Shown: one piece after another, positions 25,705 to 33,777 of the stretch
Layout: each line of letters starts with the position of its first letter
Numbering within the stretch: position 1 is the stretch's first letter
From: a virus
DNA length: 64,000 nt
Direction: 5' to 3' (one strand)
IMG/VR virus record: IMGVR_UViG_3300010885_074114
Location: 1 to 64,000 of that record
Made by a program: the position numbers and the translations under genes
The notes under the pieces: generated by a model
The model's input: the letters and a program-made list of their open reading frames with translations, nothing else
Told to the model about the DNA's origin: nothing
The model's database searches: none

Positions 25705-27537
25705 CTACCAATCAAATTCACGTAAAATGTTGTTGTTTTTTCTTTGTTCGTTCATTATTGGACTTGCCGAGTTGTCCATATCTGGTGCCAGTAGATCTAT
25801 TTCCTCTTCCTCAAGGTCGTCTATAGACATTTCGTCTATTTCTTTTTTAATTTCTTCATAAACTTGCGATTTTATGCTAGCATTATCCTCTCTAGTTCTT
25901 TCTTCTAATCCTATTGGAACATCTCTAGCTATTGACTCTCTAACATATAATGCCATGCACATAGAAAGTATGGCATCATCATGTTTTCCTTTTTGTGCCT
26001 GTGCTTTTTTTGTTACGGCATTATATTCAAATGTTTGAAGTTCTGTAACGAACCTTATGCTATTTATCAAAATAGAATTATTTATAAGTCTGTTTTGCAA
26101 AGACTCTAGGAATAAAGCCCTATTTGTCTGACCGATTTTTATTCCAGGCTTTGTATTAGAAGTTATTTTGTCTGTATCATAATAAAGATTATCATAATAT
26201 AGGGTGTGTTGTAAGTTGCTTATTACAGCACCGCCTGGTCCCATATGTTCTATTGCCAGCATAGCATTATTGTAAAAAGTTCCCACTTCGTTTAGAACCT
26301 GAGCAAATTCATGTGGAACAATTGTGTTAGAATAAAATTCGGCTACTTGTTCAAGCGACATAGTGTCTATTATTTCAAAACAAGAATTATCATTATTTTC
26401 TCCTTGTCCTTCAGCACAATCTACTCCAATTATGTATTCATGACCTTCAATTGGCTCTTTCCAGACCCACAAGGCTCCCCTTAAATGTTCATTTTCTAAT
26501 TGAGCCATTCGACCTGTACGATTAGACCATTTTGAAAATAATTTTCTGCTCGGATGATTTTCTCTCGTTTGTTCTGTTAGATCAGTTATCACTTTTGTAG
26601 GAAAATATGTTTCTCCTGATCCTAAAAACTCTCTCATTACTTCTTGTAAGAATCCTTTTGGTCCAAGCTGTGCTTTTTGCTCAGCAACCCATTTTGGATC
26701 ATTATAATCGGGATGCTCCCAGTAATCTAAGTCTATAACATGAAATTTGTTTCTATTTTCTTTTGCATCAACATATGTTTGCTCATACCAATTACCCAAT
26801 CCATTAACAGTAGAAATTAAAGTGCATGATCCACCGGTAGACAGTACCGGCCACATAGCTTTCCAGTGCTTTTCCATATCGTCAATAAATGCGGCTTCGT
26901 CTACGATTAAAAATGTAACGGCTTTACCTCGTGCCGCCTCAGGAGAGTAAAACTTTATGGCGGAACCAGTGTCTGTAAACATTTTTAAATGATCGTTCCA
27001 TTTTCCTTCTTTTTTTGGCTTTAACCAAATTGGAAAATGCTCGCAAGCCCTATCGATCATCATGCCAATGTCGGTTGCTTCTCTATCTGTTTTAGACAAC
27101 AACATTATTTGTTGATCCATTTGAAACATACACCTCCATAGCCCCCACAAAAGAGTAACGGTGGTGAGTCCTCCCTGCCTAAACTTGCTAATTATGTTGA
27201 ATCTATAAACCTCGTAATCCTTAATTACCTTTCTTTGGTACCCATATAAGACAAATGGAACAAGACCCTTCATTGGATGTAGAATCTTAATATATTTGTG
27301 GCAAAAATATGGAAAAGAATTACAACATTTTATAATTTCTTTTTGCCTTCTATCAGAGTCATACGCATCAACCTCTTCGGCTGATTCGCAGGGATCTATT
27401 TCAAGTTCGTATTTGTCAAATTCGTAATATTGAGGATCATACTGAAATTGTTTCTTTTTTTTATCAAAAATGCCGCCAGATTCATAAAAGTCTTTTAAAT
27501 TTTTATGTGATTTTTTCCAGAATTTTTCTTTAGACAT
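25705..27537 (-). CDS. terL: Large terminase (DNA packaging ATPase-nuclease)
   Basis: 610 residues, T4 gp17-like. ATPase: KFRQGGLTT (118-126) is the shifted-lysine Walker A used by many terminases, FLIVDEAAF (209-217) Walker B with catalytic Glu, and STVNGLGNW (242-250) the coupling motif. Nuclease (RNase H-like): D373 in GVDCAEG, E430 in AIEHMG, and D520/D521 in GKHDDAILS. It docks on the portal, pumps DNA into the prohead with ATP and cuts the concatemer. It lies on the opposite strand and about 8 kb from the head block, whereas in T4 it is close to it. Acidic C-terminal tail. Confidence 0.95.
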   Translation of the reverse strand: MSKEKFWKKSHKNLKDFYESGGIFDKKKKQFQYDPQYYEFDKYELEIDPCESAEEVDAYDSDRRQKEIIKCCNSFPYFCHKYIKILHPMKGLVPFVLYGYQRKVIKDYEVYRFNIISKFRQGGLTTVTLLWGLWRCMFQMDQQIMLLSKTDREATDIGMMIDRACEHFPIWLKPKKEGKWNDHLKMFTDTGSAIKFYSPEAARGKAVTFLIVDEAAFIDDMEKHWKAMWPVLSTGGSCTLISTVNGLGNWYEQTYVDAKENRNKFHVIDLDYWEHPDYNDPKWVAEQKAQLGPKGFLQEVMREFLGSGETYFPTKVITDLTEQTRENHPSRKLFSKWSNRTGRMAQLENEHLRGALWVWKEPIEGHEYIIGVDCAEGQGENNDNSCFEIIDTMSLEQVAEFYSNTIVPHEFAQVLNEVGTFYNNAMLAIEHMGPGGAVISNLQHTLYYDNLYYDTDKITSNTKPGIKIGQTNRALFLESLQNRLINNSILINSIRFVTELQTFEYNAVTKKAQAQKGKHDDAILSMCMALYVRESIARDVPIGLEERTREDNASIKSQVYEEIKKEIDEMSIDDLEEEEIDLLAPDMDNSASPIMNEQRKNNNILREFDW

Positions 27538-27648
27538 AATACTAACTTAGTTAATGTTTGCGAGAAACATATCTAGTAGACTTGACTCTCTGTTTAAATT
27601 ATTATAATATATCTCAATCAATATAATTAAATTAAAAAGGAACGTTAA

Positions 27649-28089
27649 ATGGGCGAAAAATCAATACAATTAGCAGATATGCTGGAGATACTTAATGGAG
27701 ACTTAAGAAATGAATGGAAGCACTTAAGATTTTACCTATTCCATGCTAGTGCTGTAACAGGTCTTCATGCTACAGAGTATAAAGAGTTTTTTCTTGAAGA
27801 AGCAGCAGGCGAAATGGTGCATGTAACGCAGTTTTCTGACTTAATCATAGGATTAGGGGGAACCGCAACAGATAAGTCTAATGACTTTTTAAAGTTTAAA
27901 AAGCCAAAAGAAATATTAGAATATGCTTACGAAATGGAAAAAGAAGTTGTTTCAAATTATTCTGAGCGAATAAAACACGCCCAAATATTGGGTGGCGTCG
28001 ACGGGCAATGGTTAGAAATTTTCCTAGAAACACAAATACAAAAGAGTCGAGAAGATGTAGACCATTATAAACAAATAATTCAAGAATAG
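27649..28089 (+). CDS. Ferritin/bacterioferritin-like diiron protein
   Basis: 146 residues forming a four-helix pattern. Metal-ligand-like residues: E in LRNEWKHLRF (helix 1), ExxH in EAAGEMVHVTQF (helix 2), E in YEMEKEVVSNYSERI (helix 3) and E...ExxxH in LETQIQKSREDVDHY (helix 4). This matches the ferritin-like superfamily (bacterioferritin, Dps, related oxidases), which oxidises and stores iron or acts as a diiron enzyme. The ribosome site aaaaggaa is good. It is followed after 11 bases by a CYTH enzyme. Phage copies could limit oxidative damage or iron starvation; that is inference. Confidence 0.72.
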   Translation: MGEKSIQLADMLEILNGDLRNEWKHLRFYLFHASAVTGLHATEYKEFFLEEAAGEMVHVTQFSDLIIGLGGTATDKSNDFLKFKKPKEILEYAYEMEKEVVSNYSERIKHAQILGGVDGQWLEIFLETQIQKSREDVDHYKQIIQE

Positions 28090-28103
28090 AGGAGATCCAA
28101 ATT
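28090..28103 (+). promoter_or_regulatory. Ribosome binding site deciding an ATT start
   Basis: AGGAG at 28090-28094 is followed by six bases and ATT at 28101-28103. Reading from ATT restores the family's N-terminal ExExK element. The first conventional start, TTG at 28131, has no ribosome site and removes that element. Confidence 0.65.
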
Positions 28104-28631
28104 CCTATTGAAAACGAAGTTAAGTTTGTATTGCTTGAAACAATAGAGTCCGAGCAATCAATAGCAGAACAAGCAGAACAAAAACTTCATATAGAACAAA
28201 AATACCTTACTATAGAAAAAGGAATATCTGTTCGTATAAGACGCACAATAAATAATAGTATTTCTTCATATTCTATGACAGTTAAGAAAAATGTTTCAGG
28301 GCAATGCATAGAAATTGAATGTTTAATATCCAAAGATGACTTTGATAAATTGTGGACCACGGGACACAATAAAGTCACCAAAATAAGGTACCTATACAAA
28401 GGTTGGGATATTGATTTTTTTAAACGCCATAATGGTAAAAATTATATCGCAATTGCAGAAATTGAGATGTTACCATTACAAAAGGCTCCTAAATTCATTC
28501 CAATTATAATAAAAAGAAATATAATCCATAATGTTGATATTAATGATAATCGTTTTTCCAACAAAAAGTTAGGAAATATAAAATATGCCAACCAACTTCT
28601 TAAAAAAATTAAAAAAATAATAAAGATTTGA
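28101..28631 (+). CDS. CYTH-domain (triphosphate tunnel) enzyme, ATT start
   Basis: 176 residues from ATT at 28101: MPIENEVKFVLLE carries the diagnostic ExExK (E4, E6, K8). Further CYTH elements are ISVRIRRT, YSMTVKKN, IEIECLIS, KIRYLYKGWDIDFFKRH and AIAEIEM, that is, alternating basic and acidic residues lining a beta-barrel tunnel. Family members hydrolyse inorganic triphosphate, thiamine triphosphate or nucleoside triphosphates with a metal, or cyclise ATP. Substrate is not visible. The end is Lys/Ile-rich and may fold as an extra helix. It sits 11 bases after the ferritin-like gene. Confidence 0.85.
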   Translation: MPIENEVKFVLLETIESEQSIAEQAEQKLHIEQKYLTIEKGISVRIRRTINNSISSYSMTVKKNVSGQCIEIECLISKDDFDKLWTTGHNKVTKIRYLYKGWDIDFFKRHNGKNYIAIAEIEMLPLQKAPKFIPIIIKRNIIHNVDINDNRFSNKKLGNIKYANQLLKKIKKIIKI

Positions 28632-28694
28632 CCCAGAAATTTAATTGTGTTATAATAAAAAGGTGTCAAATAACAAAAGAATTAAGGAGTTAAA

Positions 28695-28994
28695 ATGAAG
28701 TACAATTTAGTAGAAAACTATCCGGTTGCAAGATTTTGGTATAAAGGAACTCACACGCACCCAGTTCGTAGAACTGTACTCGTTACAGAGTCTACAAAAA
28801 CGCATTTGAGTGGATACGAACTTAGAGATGGAAATATTGTAAGACAGACAATAAACGCACCTGTAAAAACATACATAAGAAAGAAAATTGCAAAAGGAAG
28901 AAATTTGAGAGCAAGGCAAAAGAGCGTAATCAATCTTTCTAAAACTACTTTAGTGAGAAAAAGCCTCATGAGTCTCATAGAATCTGGAATTTAG
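28695..28994 (+). CDS. Hypothetical basic protein, 99 aa
   Basis: Strong ribosome site (aaggagtt) and a TGTTATAATA box about 40 bases upstream. N-terminal half has YKGTHTHPVRRTVLV and a GYELRDGN turn, suggesting a small beta fold; the second half is Lys/Arg-rich (KKIAKGRNLRARQKS). Probably nucleic-acid-binding. Family not recognised. Confidence 0.6.
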   Translation: MKYNLVENYPVARFWYKGTHTHPVRRTVLVTESTKTHLSGYELRDGNIVRQTINAPVKTYIRKKIAKGRNLRARQKSVINLSKTTLVRKSLMSLIESGI

Positions 28995-29005
28995 AAAATT
29001 TTTTA

Positions 29006-29159
29006 CAAATTGTACACTATATTAAGATTAAGAACGAACGTAATATCCGCTCCTACTGATTTTAGACAATCATAAGATTGCATTTAGTGGGAGAGGAAAC
29101 TCACCCGCATTTAGCGTGTGTGTAGCTCAACGTCCACGAATTAGAAAAGGGTAAAAAAA
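29006..29159 (+). promoter_or_regulatory. Long structured 5' leader with promoter-like element
   Basis: A CACTATATTAAG element at about 29015 is followed by roughly 130 untranslated bases. CTCCTACT (about 29051) can pair with AGTGGGAG (about 29088) with one G-U, enclosing an inner CAATC-ATAA-GATTG hairpin. Next, GGGAGAG and CTCACCC close a GAAA tetraloop with one A-A mismatch. The two structures share bases, so they are mutually exclusive, as in a switching leader. The leader ends in aaaaggg before the 29160 start. Folding was done by eye. Confidence 0.35.
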
Positions 29160-29660
29160 ATGAATAATGTTGAAAAATGGACACTTGATGACGGAAGACG
29201 AGCTGAAAAAACAACCACAGAAAAACAAGTTAATGAGTTAGAGTTTGAGAGAGTTATAGAAATTAGTGTAGAAGAAGAGCGAACATTAAATTTGCAAAAA
29301 AGAATAACAGAAAAAACTCGACCATTTGTTTATGAAAGAACAATAGAAACAATTAACGCAACTGGTGAAGTCGTTGACAAAGTGGTTGAGTCTATTGATC
29401 CTGAAGTTAACCTTAAATTAGTACAATTGAATAATGATAGTTATGTTACAAAAAACGAAATGATTGAAACAATTGTAGAAGCTATAAAGTCTTCAAAAGA
29501 TTTGCCTGTTAGTGCATGTCAAATTAATACGAGAGGTGCCGCAGAAGAAATATCAAATTTAAAAGTAGTTGGCTATTCTGTTAAGGATATTGTTTTAACG
29601 CTTGTTATTGTATTACAGGTTGCATTCTTAGCCTATTTGCTTGTTACTAAACCCAACTAA
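29160..29660 (+). CDS. Tail-anchored membrane protein, 166 aa
   Basis: Residues 1-115 are soluble, strongly charged and predicted helical/strand mixed (ELEFERVIEISVEEERTL). Residues 138-161 (VKDIVLTLVIVLQVAFLAYL) form one transmembrane helix ending in VTKPN, so the bulk would face the cytoplasm. No family is recognised. A role in membrane anchoring or host takeover can be imagined but not supported. The long structured leader suggests regulated expression. Confidence 0.65.
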   Translation: MNNVEKWTLDDGRRAEKTTTEKQVNELEFERVIEISVEEERTLNLQKRITEKTRPFVYERTIETINATGEVVDKVVESIDPEVNLKLVQLNNDSYVTKNEMIETIVEAIKSSKDLPVSACQINTRGAAEEISNLKVVGYSVKDIVLTLVIVLQVAFLAYLLVTKPN

Positions 29661-29674
29661 AATAAGGAACCCAA

Positions 29675-30532
29675 ATGTCTTTTTACCAAAATGTATTTAA
29701 TCAAGAGTTCAAAGGAAATTGGGTTCTGTCAGATAGACAATATTCTCTTACTTTTACGTGCCCTGCAAATAGAAACTCCTCAGAGTATCAGTATGCATAT
29801 ACAAACGGACCTTGGGACTTAACAAATGGTAAAGATCATTTATTATTAAACTATGCATGGGATGTTGATTTTAAGAACTACGCAGTATTAGATGTAGATC
29901 TTCTACCAGCCGGAGCATTAGCTCCAGCTTTAGATACTGCTGTTACCGCATACGAAGTAGTAGCAATTTTAAATGCAAACGCAACATTTTCGGATATGTT
30001 CGTTGCAGAAACATCTGTTGATCGGTCTAATCCAAGCTTAATAACCGTTATAATAAAATCGAAAACTGGAAGAGCAAAGAAAGATATTAAGCTATGGATA
30101 AGCAATAGCGGGTCAGAAAGATCCATGAAATTCAATAAGTATGCAGGTGTTGCAGAACTACCAACTTATTTTGATAGGCACACAATCAGCAGTAGATTCA
30201 GTTTTTCTGATTCTGCTGGTGCTCTCATACTGCTTGACAACACGGATGGTGCGGAAGACGAAGACGTTATAACACTTGCGGGATTCGATCCAGCTAATCC
30301 TCTAGAAGATTGGGCGTTGCTTCGAGGAAGAGCATCTGGACTTTTTTCCTTTAAAAAGCAAACAGTAGACGGGGCAAGTAGGATTACGGAGATAATTGAG
30401 TATCCAGCAGGAGCAGCGGCTGGTGATTTTGCTAGAAAAACATTAATGACTTACACAGGTGATCAGACGGCTCCAGATGAGATTCTGCAAATTCCTTATG
30501 TATTAGCAGATGGTGATTTGATAGAGCCTTAA
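29675..30532 (+). CDS. Putative virion structural protein, 285 aa
   Basis: Begins 15 bases after the membrane protein with a ribosome site (aaggaa). Beta-rich and balanced in composition, with VFNQEFKGNWVLSDRQYSL, NYAWDVDFKNYAVLDVDLLP, VIIKSKTGRAKKDIKLWIS and an acidic patch DNTDGAEDEDV. The style is that of capsid-associated or tail proteins from phages of aquatic bacteria. No named family is recognised. Confidence 0.6.
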   Translation: MSFYQNVFNQEFKGNWVLSDRQYSLTFTCPANRNSSEYQYAYTNGPWDLTNGKDHLLLNYAWDVDFKNYAVLDVDLLPAGALAPALDTAVTAYEVVAILNANATFSDMFVAETSVDRSNPSLITVIIKSKTGRAKKDIKLWISNSGSERSMKFNKYAGVAELPTYFDRHTISSRFSFSDSAGALILLDNTDGAEDEDVITLAGFDPANPLEDWALLRGRASGLFSFKKQTVDGASRITEIIEYPAGAAAGDFARKTLMTYTGDQTAPDEILQIPYVLADGDLIEP

Positions 30533-30547
30533 TAGCTAATTAGTTAA

Positions 30548-30904
30548 TTATAGTTGCCTTAATTTAACTTCAATTATAGTAGAATCTTTTAGTATTTTTT
30601 CTGCGTTATTTACTGCTATTATTTTTGCTTCTTCTTTTGTTAAAGCAAATATAGAAAAAATATTTTTGTATTCTATACCAAGACCTCTATCATATCTAAC
30701 AATTGCTTGCCATTCTTTCTGGCGATTCACAAGCAACCATCCGGCAGCGGCAGCATCATCAAAACTTTTGTATTCCAATTTATTTTGGAAAGAATCATTC
30801 GTTTGTGTTGAAATTTTTTCTAAAATGAATTTACCATGCATATTTGCATAAATTATAATTCCATTTAAAGAAAACACTTCTTGTTGATTGACTAAATCCC
30901 CCAT
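30548..30904 (-). CDS. Hypothetical protein, 118 aa
   Basis: Overlaps the upstream gene (31413-30892) by 13 bases. Alternating strands and one helix (FDDAAAAGWLLVNRQKEWQA), compact alpha/beta. Not recognised. The overlap indicates co-translation with the preceding gene. Confidence 0.55.
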   Translation of the reverse strand: MGDLVNQQEVFSLNGIIIYANMHGKFILEKISTQTNDSFQNKLEYKSFDDAAAAGWLLVNRQKEWQAIVRYDRGLGIEYKNIFSIFALTKEEAKIIAVNNAEKILKDSTIIEVKLRQL

Positions 30905-31413
30905 TTTTTTCTCAAATTTTCTAATATTGTGTTTTTCTGTTTTTCTTTTTTATTTATATTTTCTTTTTTATCTCTTATTTTAACTTCTTTGTCAATGCCT
31001 TTTGCAATATTATAAAAATATTCTATTTTTTCTTGCCACTTTTCTTGTGGAGCATAGTTTTCTAATTCTCCAGATACCTCCTTATAAACTACATTGCTTT
31101 CGTTTGTTACTATTATTTCTCTTAAATGGAATCTAACAAGAATAGAGATATTTGATCCACGTGATAATCCATCAAAGTGTAAACCAATTTCTTGCGTTTG
31201 TTCCATATCATCCATTGTGTGTATGGTTTCTTCTGTTTCCTGAAACTCATATGGATCTGCAAACTCGGTGCAGTCGGAGTACAGTCCTCCTTGCCTTATG
31301 ATGGGGAACCCAAGTCTTTTTGCAATTAAGCAAAATTTACCACCAAGACCCATATAGCCATTTTTCATTGCTTCTAATGTTCTTGCCTCTTGAACTCTTT
31401 GATAAGGATCCAT
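30892..31413 (-). CDS. Hypothetical protein, 173 aa
   Basis: MDPYQRVQEARTLEAMKNGY, then GLGGKFCLIAKRLGFPIIRQ and GGLYSDCTEFADPYEFQ form a well-conserved-looking N-terminal domain. The middle is a strand region (GSNISILVRFHLREIIV) and the end is a Lys-rich helix. No family is recognised. Cggaaatt before the ATG is a weak ribosome site. It pairs with the 30904-30548 gene. Confidence 0.6.
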   Translation of the reverse strand: MDPYQRVQEARTLEAMKNGYMGLGGKFCLIAKRLGFPIIRQGGLYSDCTEFADPYEFQETEETIHTMDDMEQTQEIGLHFDGLSRGSNISILVRFHLREIIVTNESNVVYKEVSGELENYAPQEKWQEKIEYFYNIAKGIDKEVKIRDKKENINKKEKQKNTILENLRKKWGI

Positions 31414-31492
31414 TTTAATTTCCGTTAATTGTTAAATTTTGATATAAAAGTCATATATATATATGTACATCTACAAAACAAAAGGAGTTGTT

Positions 31493-32992
31493 ATGTTGAG
31501 TTTCTTAAATAAATTTTATAATATTTTGACTTTAAGACAAGAGTCAATCCATGGAGAACCGTTATTTTTTCATAATGGAACAAATAGCACAAGATTCTAT
31601 CTTAATGATCCAACCACGCCACAATTAATTAATGAGCAAGATGCTACGTTTAAAACAGCTTTACCAATTAGTTCTTTAAACGATAAAGGCGGAGGATTTG
31701 AATTAGGAAGCCTTCAACAACAAGCCAGTGCGTGCAGTATAATGATAAACAATATATTGTCGTACATGATGGTTGCATATAAAACATCTGGGCCATTAAA
31801 AACGATATCAAAATGGGCAGCAACAAACAACTTGGCGATTAAATCCAGAGCTGGAGTCGATATAAACGCTTATTATGATAGAAAATCATTAAAATTCTTT
31901 TATTTTAAAGATACTGTTAAAAATAAAACTGTTTACGCTTGCGACTCTAACTCTGTCGTCTCACACGAATTCGGACATGCTTTTTTAGACATAATGCGCC
32001 CAGACTTTTGGTCAACACAAGCCCCAGAAATATGGGCATATCACGAAGCATTCGGAGACATTACAGCATTAATAGCATCGCTTCAATACGATTCTTTAAT
32101 TAACTGTGCCCTAGAAGAAACAAAAGGCAATATGATGCAGTCTAATGTTATTTCAAGACTGGCTTCAGAAATGGGAATAGGACTTAACAATGTGTCCAGA
32201 GATAAAGATCCTGGACGTAACTGCCTTAGAGATCTTTCTACTGTATTTGTTTATCAAACACCAGAAAGCCTGCCTAAATCTGGTCCAGAAAGTATGCTTA
32301 TTAATGAATGCCATAGTTTTAGTCGAGTTTTTAGCGGTGCATTTTATGAGATTTTAATACTGATCAATAAACATCATATAGCTTTAGGAAGATCGCCATT
32401 AGATGCTATGAAAATTTCAAGAGACGTTATGGCAAGATATCTATTAAAAGCAACAGCAGCAGTTCCTGTAACAGTAAGACTATTTGATGCTTTATCCAGA
32501 CAAATACTACAAGTAGATCAAAGCGAAGGTGGTAAATATCAGGATATAATAAAAGATGTTTTTACAAGACGCAAAATTTTAATTCAAAGAATTTTAATGC
32601 TAGATAATGCAAATATTGATTCTGTAAAAAAAACCATTTCAGATAATCCATATGAATTGCACCTTTTGAACAAAAATAAGCTTTTAAGAACAATTTCTAA
32701 AAAAACAATAAATTTATCTAAAATGGATAAAAAAATATCTATTTTAAGTAATAACCCTTTATTAAAATTAGACATAGATGTTCCAAGTGAAACAGGTTAC
32801 TATTTTGATGAAAATAATATGCTTTTTGATGTAGTAGAAACAACGAACGAGGAGATGATTACTGCTGCATATGACTGTTTAGAGTTTTTAGACAAAAAGC
32901 ACTTGGTCGGAAGCCATGGTAATGCTTTATTTGAAATCAAACACGGTAAGCTCATAAGAAAACAAATTGTGTGCAGATGTGGAGGTGCATAA
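31493..32992 (+). CDS. Zinc metalloprotease of gluzincin (M4/M36-like) type
   Basis: 499 residues from ATG 31493, chosen because aaaaggag lies just upstream; an earlier start at 31463 has none. HEFGH at 158-162 gives two zinc His and the catalytic Glu. PEIWAYHEAFGDI (178-190) gives the third ligand E185 and the downstream Asp of the gluzincin helix. ECHSFSRVFSGAFYEIL further on resembles the second active-site block of M4/M36 peptidases. No signal peptide is seen, so it is cytoplasmic or virion-borne. It is coupled by TAATG to a small Cys-rich gene. Confidence 0.85.
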   Translation: MLSFLNKFYNILTLRQESIHGEPLFFHNGTNSTRFYLNDPTTPQLINEQDATFKTALPISSLNDKGGGFELGSLQQQASACSIMINNILSYMMVAYKTSGPLKTISKWAATNNLAIKSRAGVDINAYYDRKSLKFFYFKDTVKNKTVYACDSNSVVSHEFGHAFLDIMRPDFWSTQAPEIWAYHEAFGDITALIASLQYDSLINCALEETKGNMMQSNVISRLASEMGIGLNNVSRDKDPGRNCLRDLSTVFVYQTPESLPKSGPESMLINECHSFSRVFSGAFYEILILINKHHIALGRSPLDAMKISRDVMARYLLKATAAVPVTVRLFDALSRQILQVDQSEGGKYQDIIKDVFTRRKILIQRILMLDNANIDSVKKTISDNPYELHLLNKNKLLRTISKKTINLSKMDKKISILSNNPLLKLDIDVPSETGYYFDENNMLFDVVETTNEEMITAAYDCLEFLDKKHLVGSHGNALFEIKHGKLIRKQIVCRCGGA

Positions 32993-33222
32993 TGTGTAAA
33001 TGCTTGCCAAATTACTGCGACCCCTCGGCACCAGAATACCAAAAACCATGGAAACCAGCCAATAATTCCAGTTGTAGTGGGGCAGCATGCCTTCCAAGGA
33101 GTTGTGACTGCTCTCAAACAGTTAATATTCAAACAGAGAAAAAAGGTTGTTTTTTGACTGTAAAAAATTGTTTTAAAAATACATATCAAGTTGGTCAGAA
33201 GATAAGTAGGAAAAGTTGCTAA
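32992..33222 (+). CDS. Small Cys-rich protein, 76 aa, coupled to metalloprotease
   Basis: The ATG overlaps the metalloprotease stop (TAATG), with ggaggtg as ribosome site inside the upstream gene. Ten cysteines in 76 residues (MCKCLPNYCDPS..., ACLPRSCDCSQ, GCFLTV, NCFKN, KSC at the end) suggest several disulfides or metal sites. There is no signal peptide. Coupling hints at a partner or inhibitor of the protease, but nothing in the sequence proves it. Confidence 0.65.
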   Translation: MCKCLPNYCDPSAPEYQKPWKPANNSSCSGAACLPRSCDCSQTVNIQTEKKGCFLTVKNCFKNTYQVGQKISRKSC

Positions 33223-33314
33223 AATATAAATATATAAACCATAAATTTTTTTCACCTTTTTAATACATAGTTACATTCTAATTAGCGTTATAAAAAAAAT
33301 AAGAGAGGAATTCA

Positions 33315-33713
33315 ATGAAGAAACTTGTACTTTTAAAAGAAAAATCACCTAGCTGCCATTTGATAAATTATTTTTTTGTATCCGTTACTTGCGAACTCGA
33401 TACCGTTGTGAATCATGAATTTATAGGTTCGAATGAATCATGCAGCTATGACGATTATGACGACGATGAAGATGAAGATTACGATGATGACGATGATGAT
33501 GATGAAGATGATGACGAGGACGATAGTGACGATGGTTACAATGACTACAAATATGAAAAGTATGATGATGATGATGATGATTACGAAGATGATGATGAGG
33601 ATGATGATGAGGACGAGAACGATGATGAGGACGATGAGGACGAGGATGAGGATGAAGACGACGATGAGGATGAAGACGACGATGAAGATGATGATTGGTC
33701 CATAGATGGATAA
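33315..33713 (+). CDS. Poly-acidic low-complexity protein, 132 aa
   Basis: A ribosome site (agagagga) precedes the ATG. The first 42 residues are of normal composition with three cysteines; the remaining 90 are almost only Asp and Glu with a few Tyr and Asn, ending DDDWSIDG. Such proteins can mimic DNA or bind basic partners or calcium; no particular function is supported. Triplet gat/gac/gag repeats make the length prone to change. Confidence 0.7.
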   Translation: MKKLVLLKEKSPSCHLINYFFVSVTCELDTVVNHEFIGSNESCSYDDYDDDEDEDYDDDDDDDEDDDEDDSDDGYNDYKYEKYDDDDDDYEDDDEDDDEDENDDEDDEDEDEDEDDDEDEDDDEDDDWSIDG

Positions 33714-33777
33714 TTGATATGTAATATATAATATTTGTACTTACACGATGTAAGTATTGTTTGAAACAAGGAGGTTT

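Noticed and set aside
27160-27190. Terminase with a broken P-loop (GGLTT, no GKT)
   Set aside because: Many terminases carry the lysine earlier in the loop (here KFRQGG); the remaining ATPase and nuclease residues are intact.
31463-31492. Upstream start for the metalloprotease
   Set aside because: The ribosome site aaaaggag lies between the two starts, so the ATG at 31493 is used.
33421-33445. Possible tRNA T-arm (ggttcgaatgaatc)
   Set aside because: No acceptor, D or anticodon stem around it and it lies inside a coding region. No other tRNA candidate was found in the gaps.
33433-33769. Met-Thr-rich and Ser-rich frames over the acidic gene
   Set aside because: Shadows of the Asp/Glu repeat; the frame from 33315 has a ribosome site and an ordinary N-terminus.
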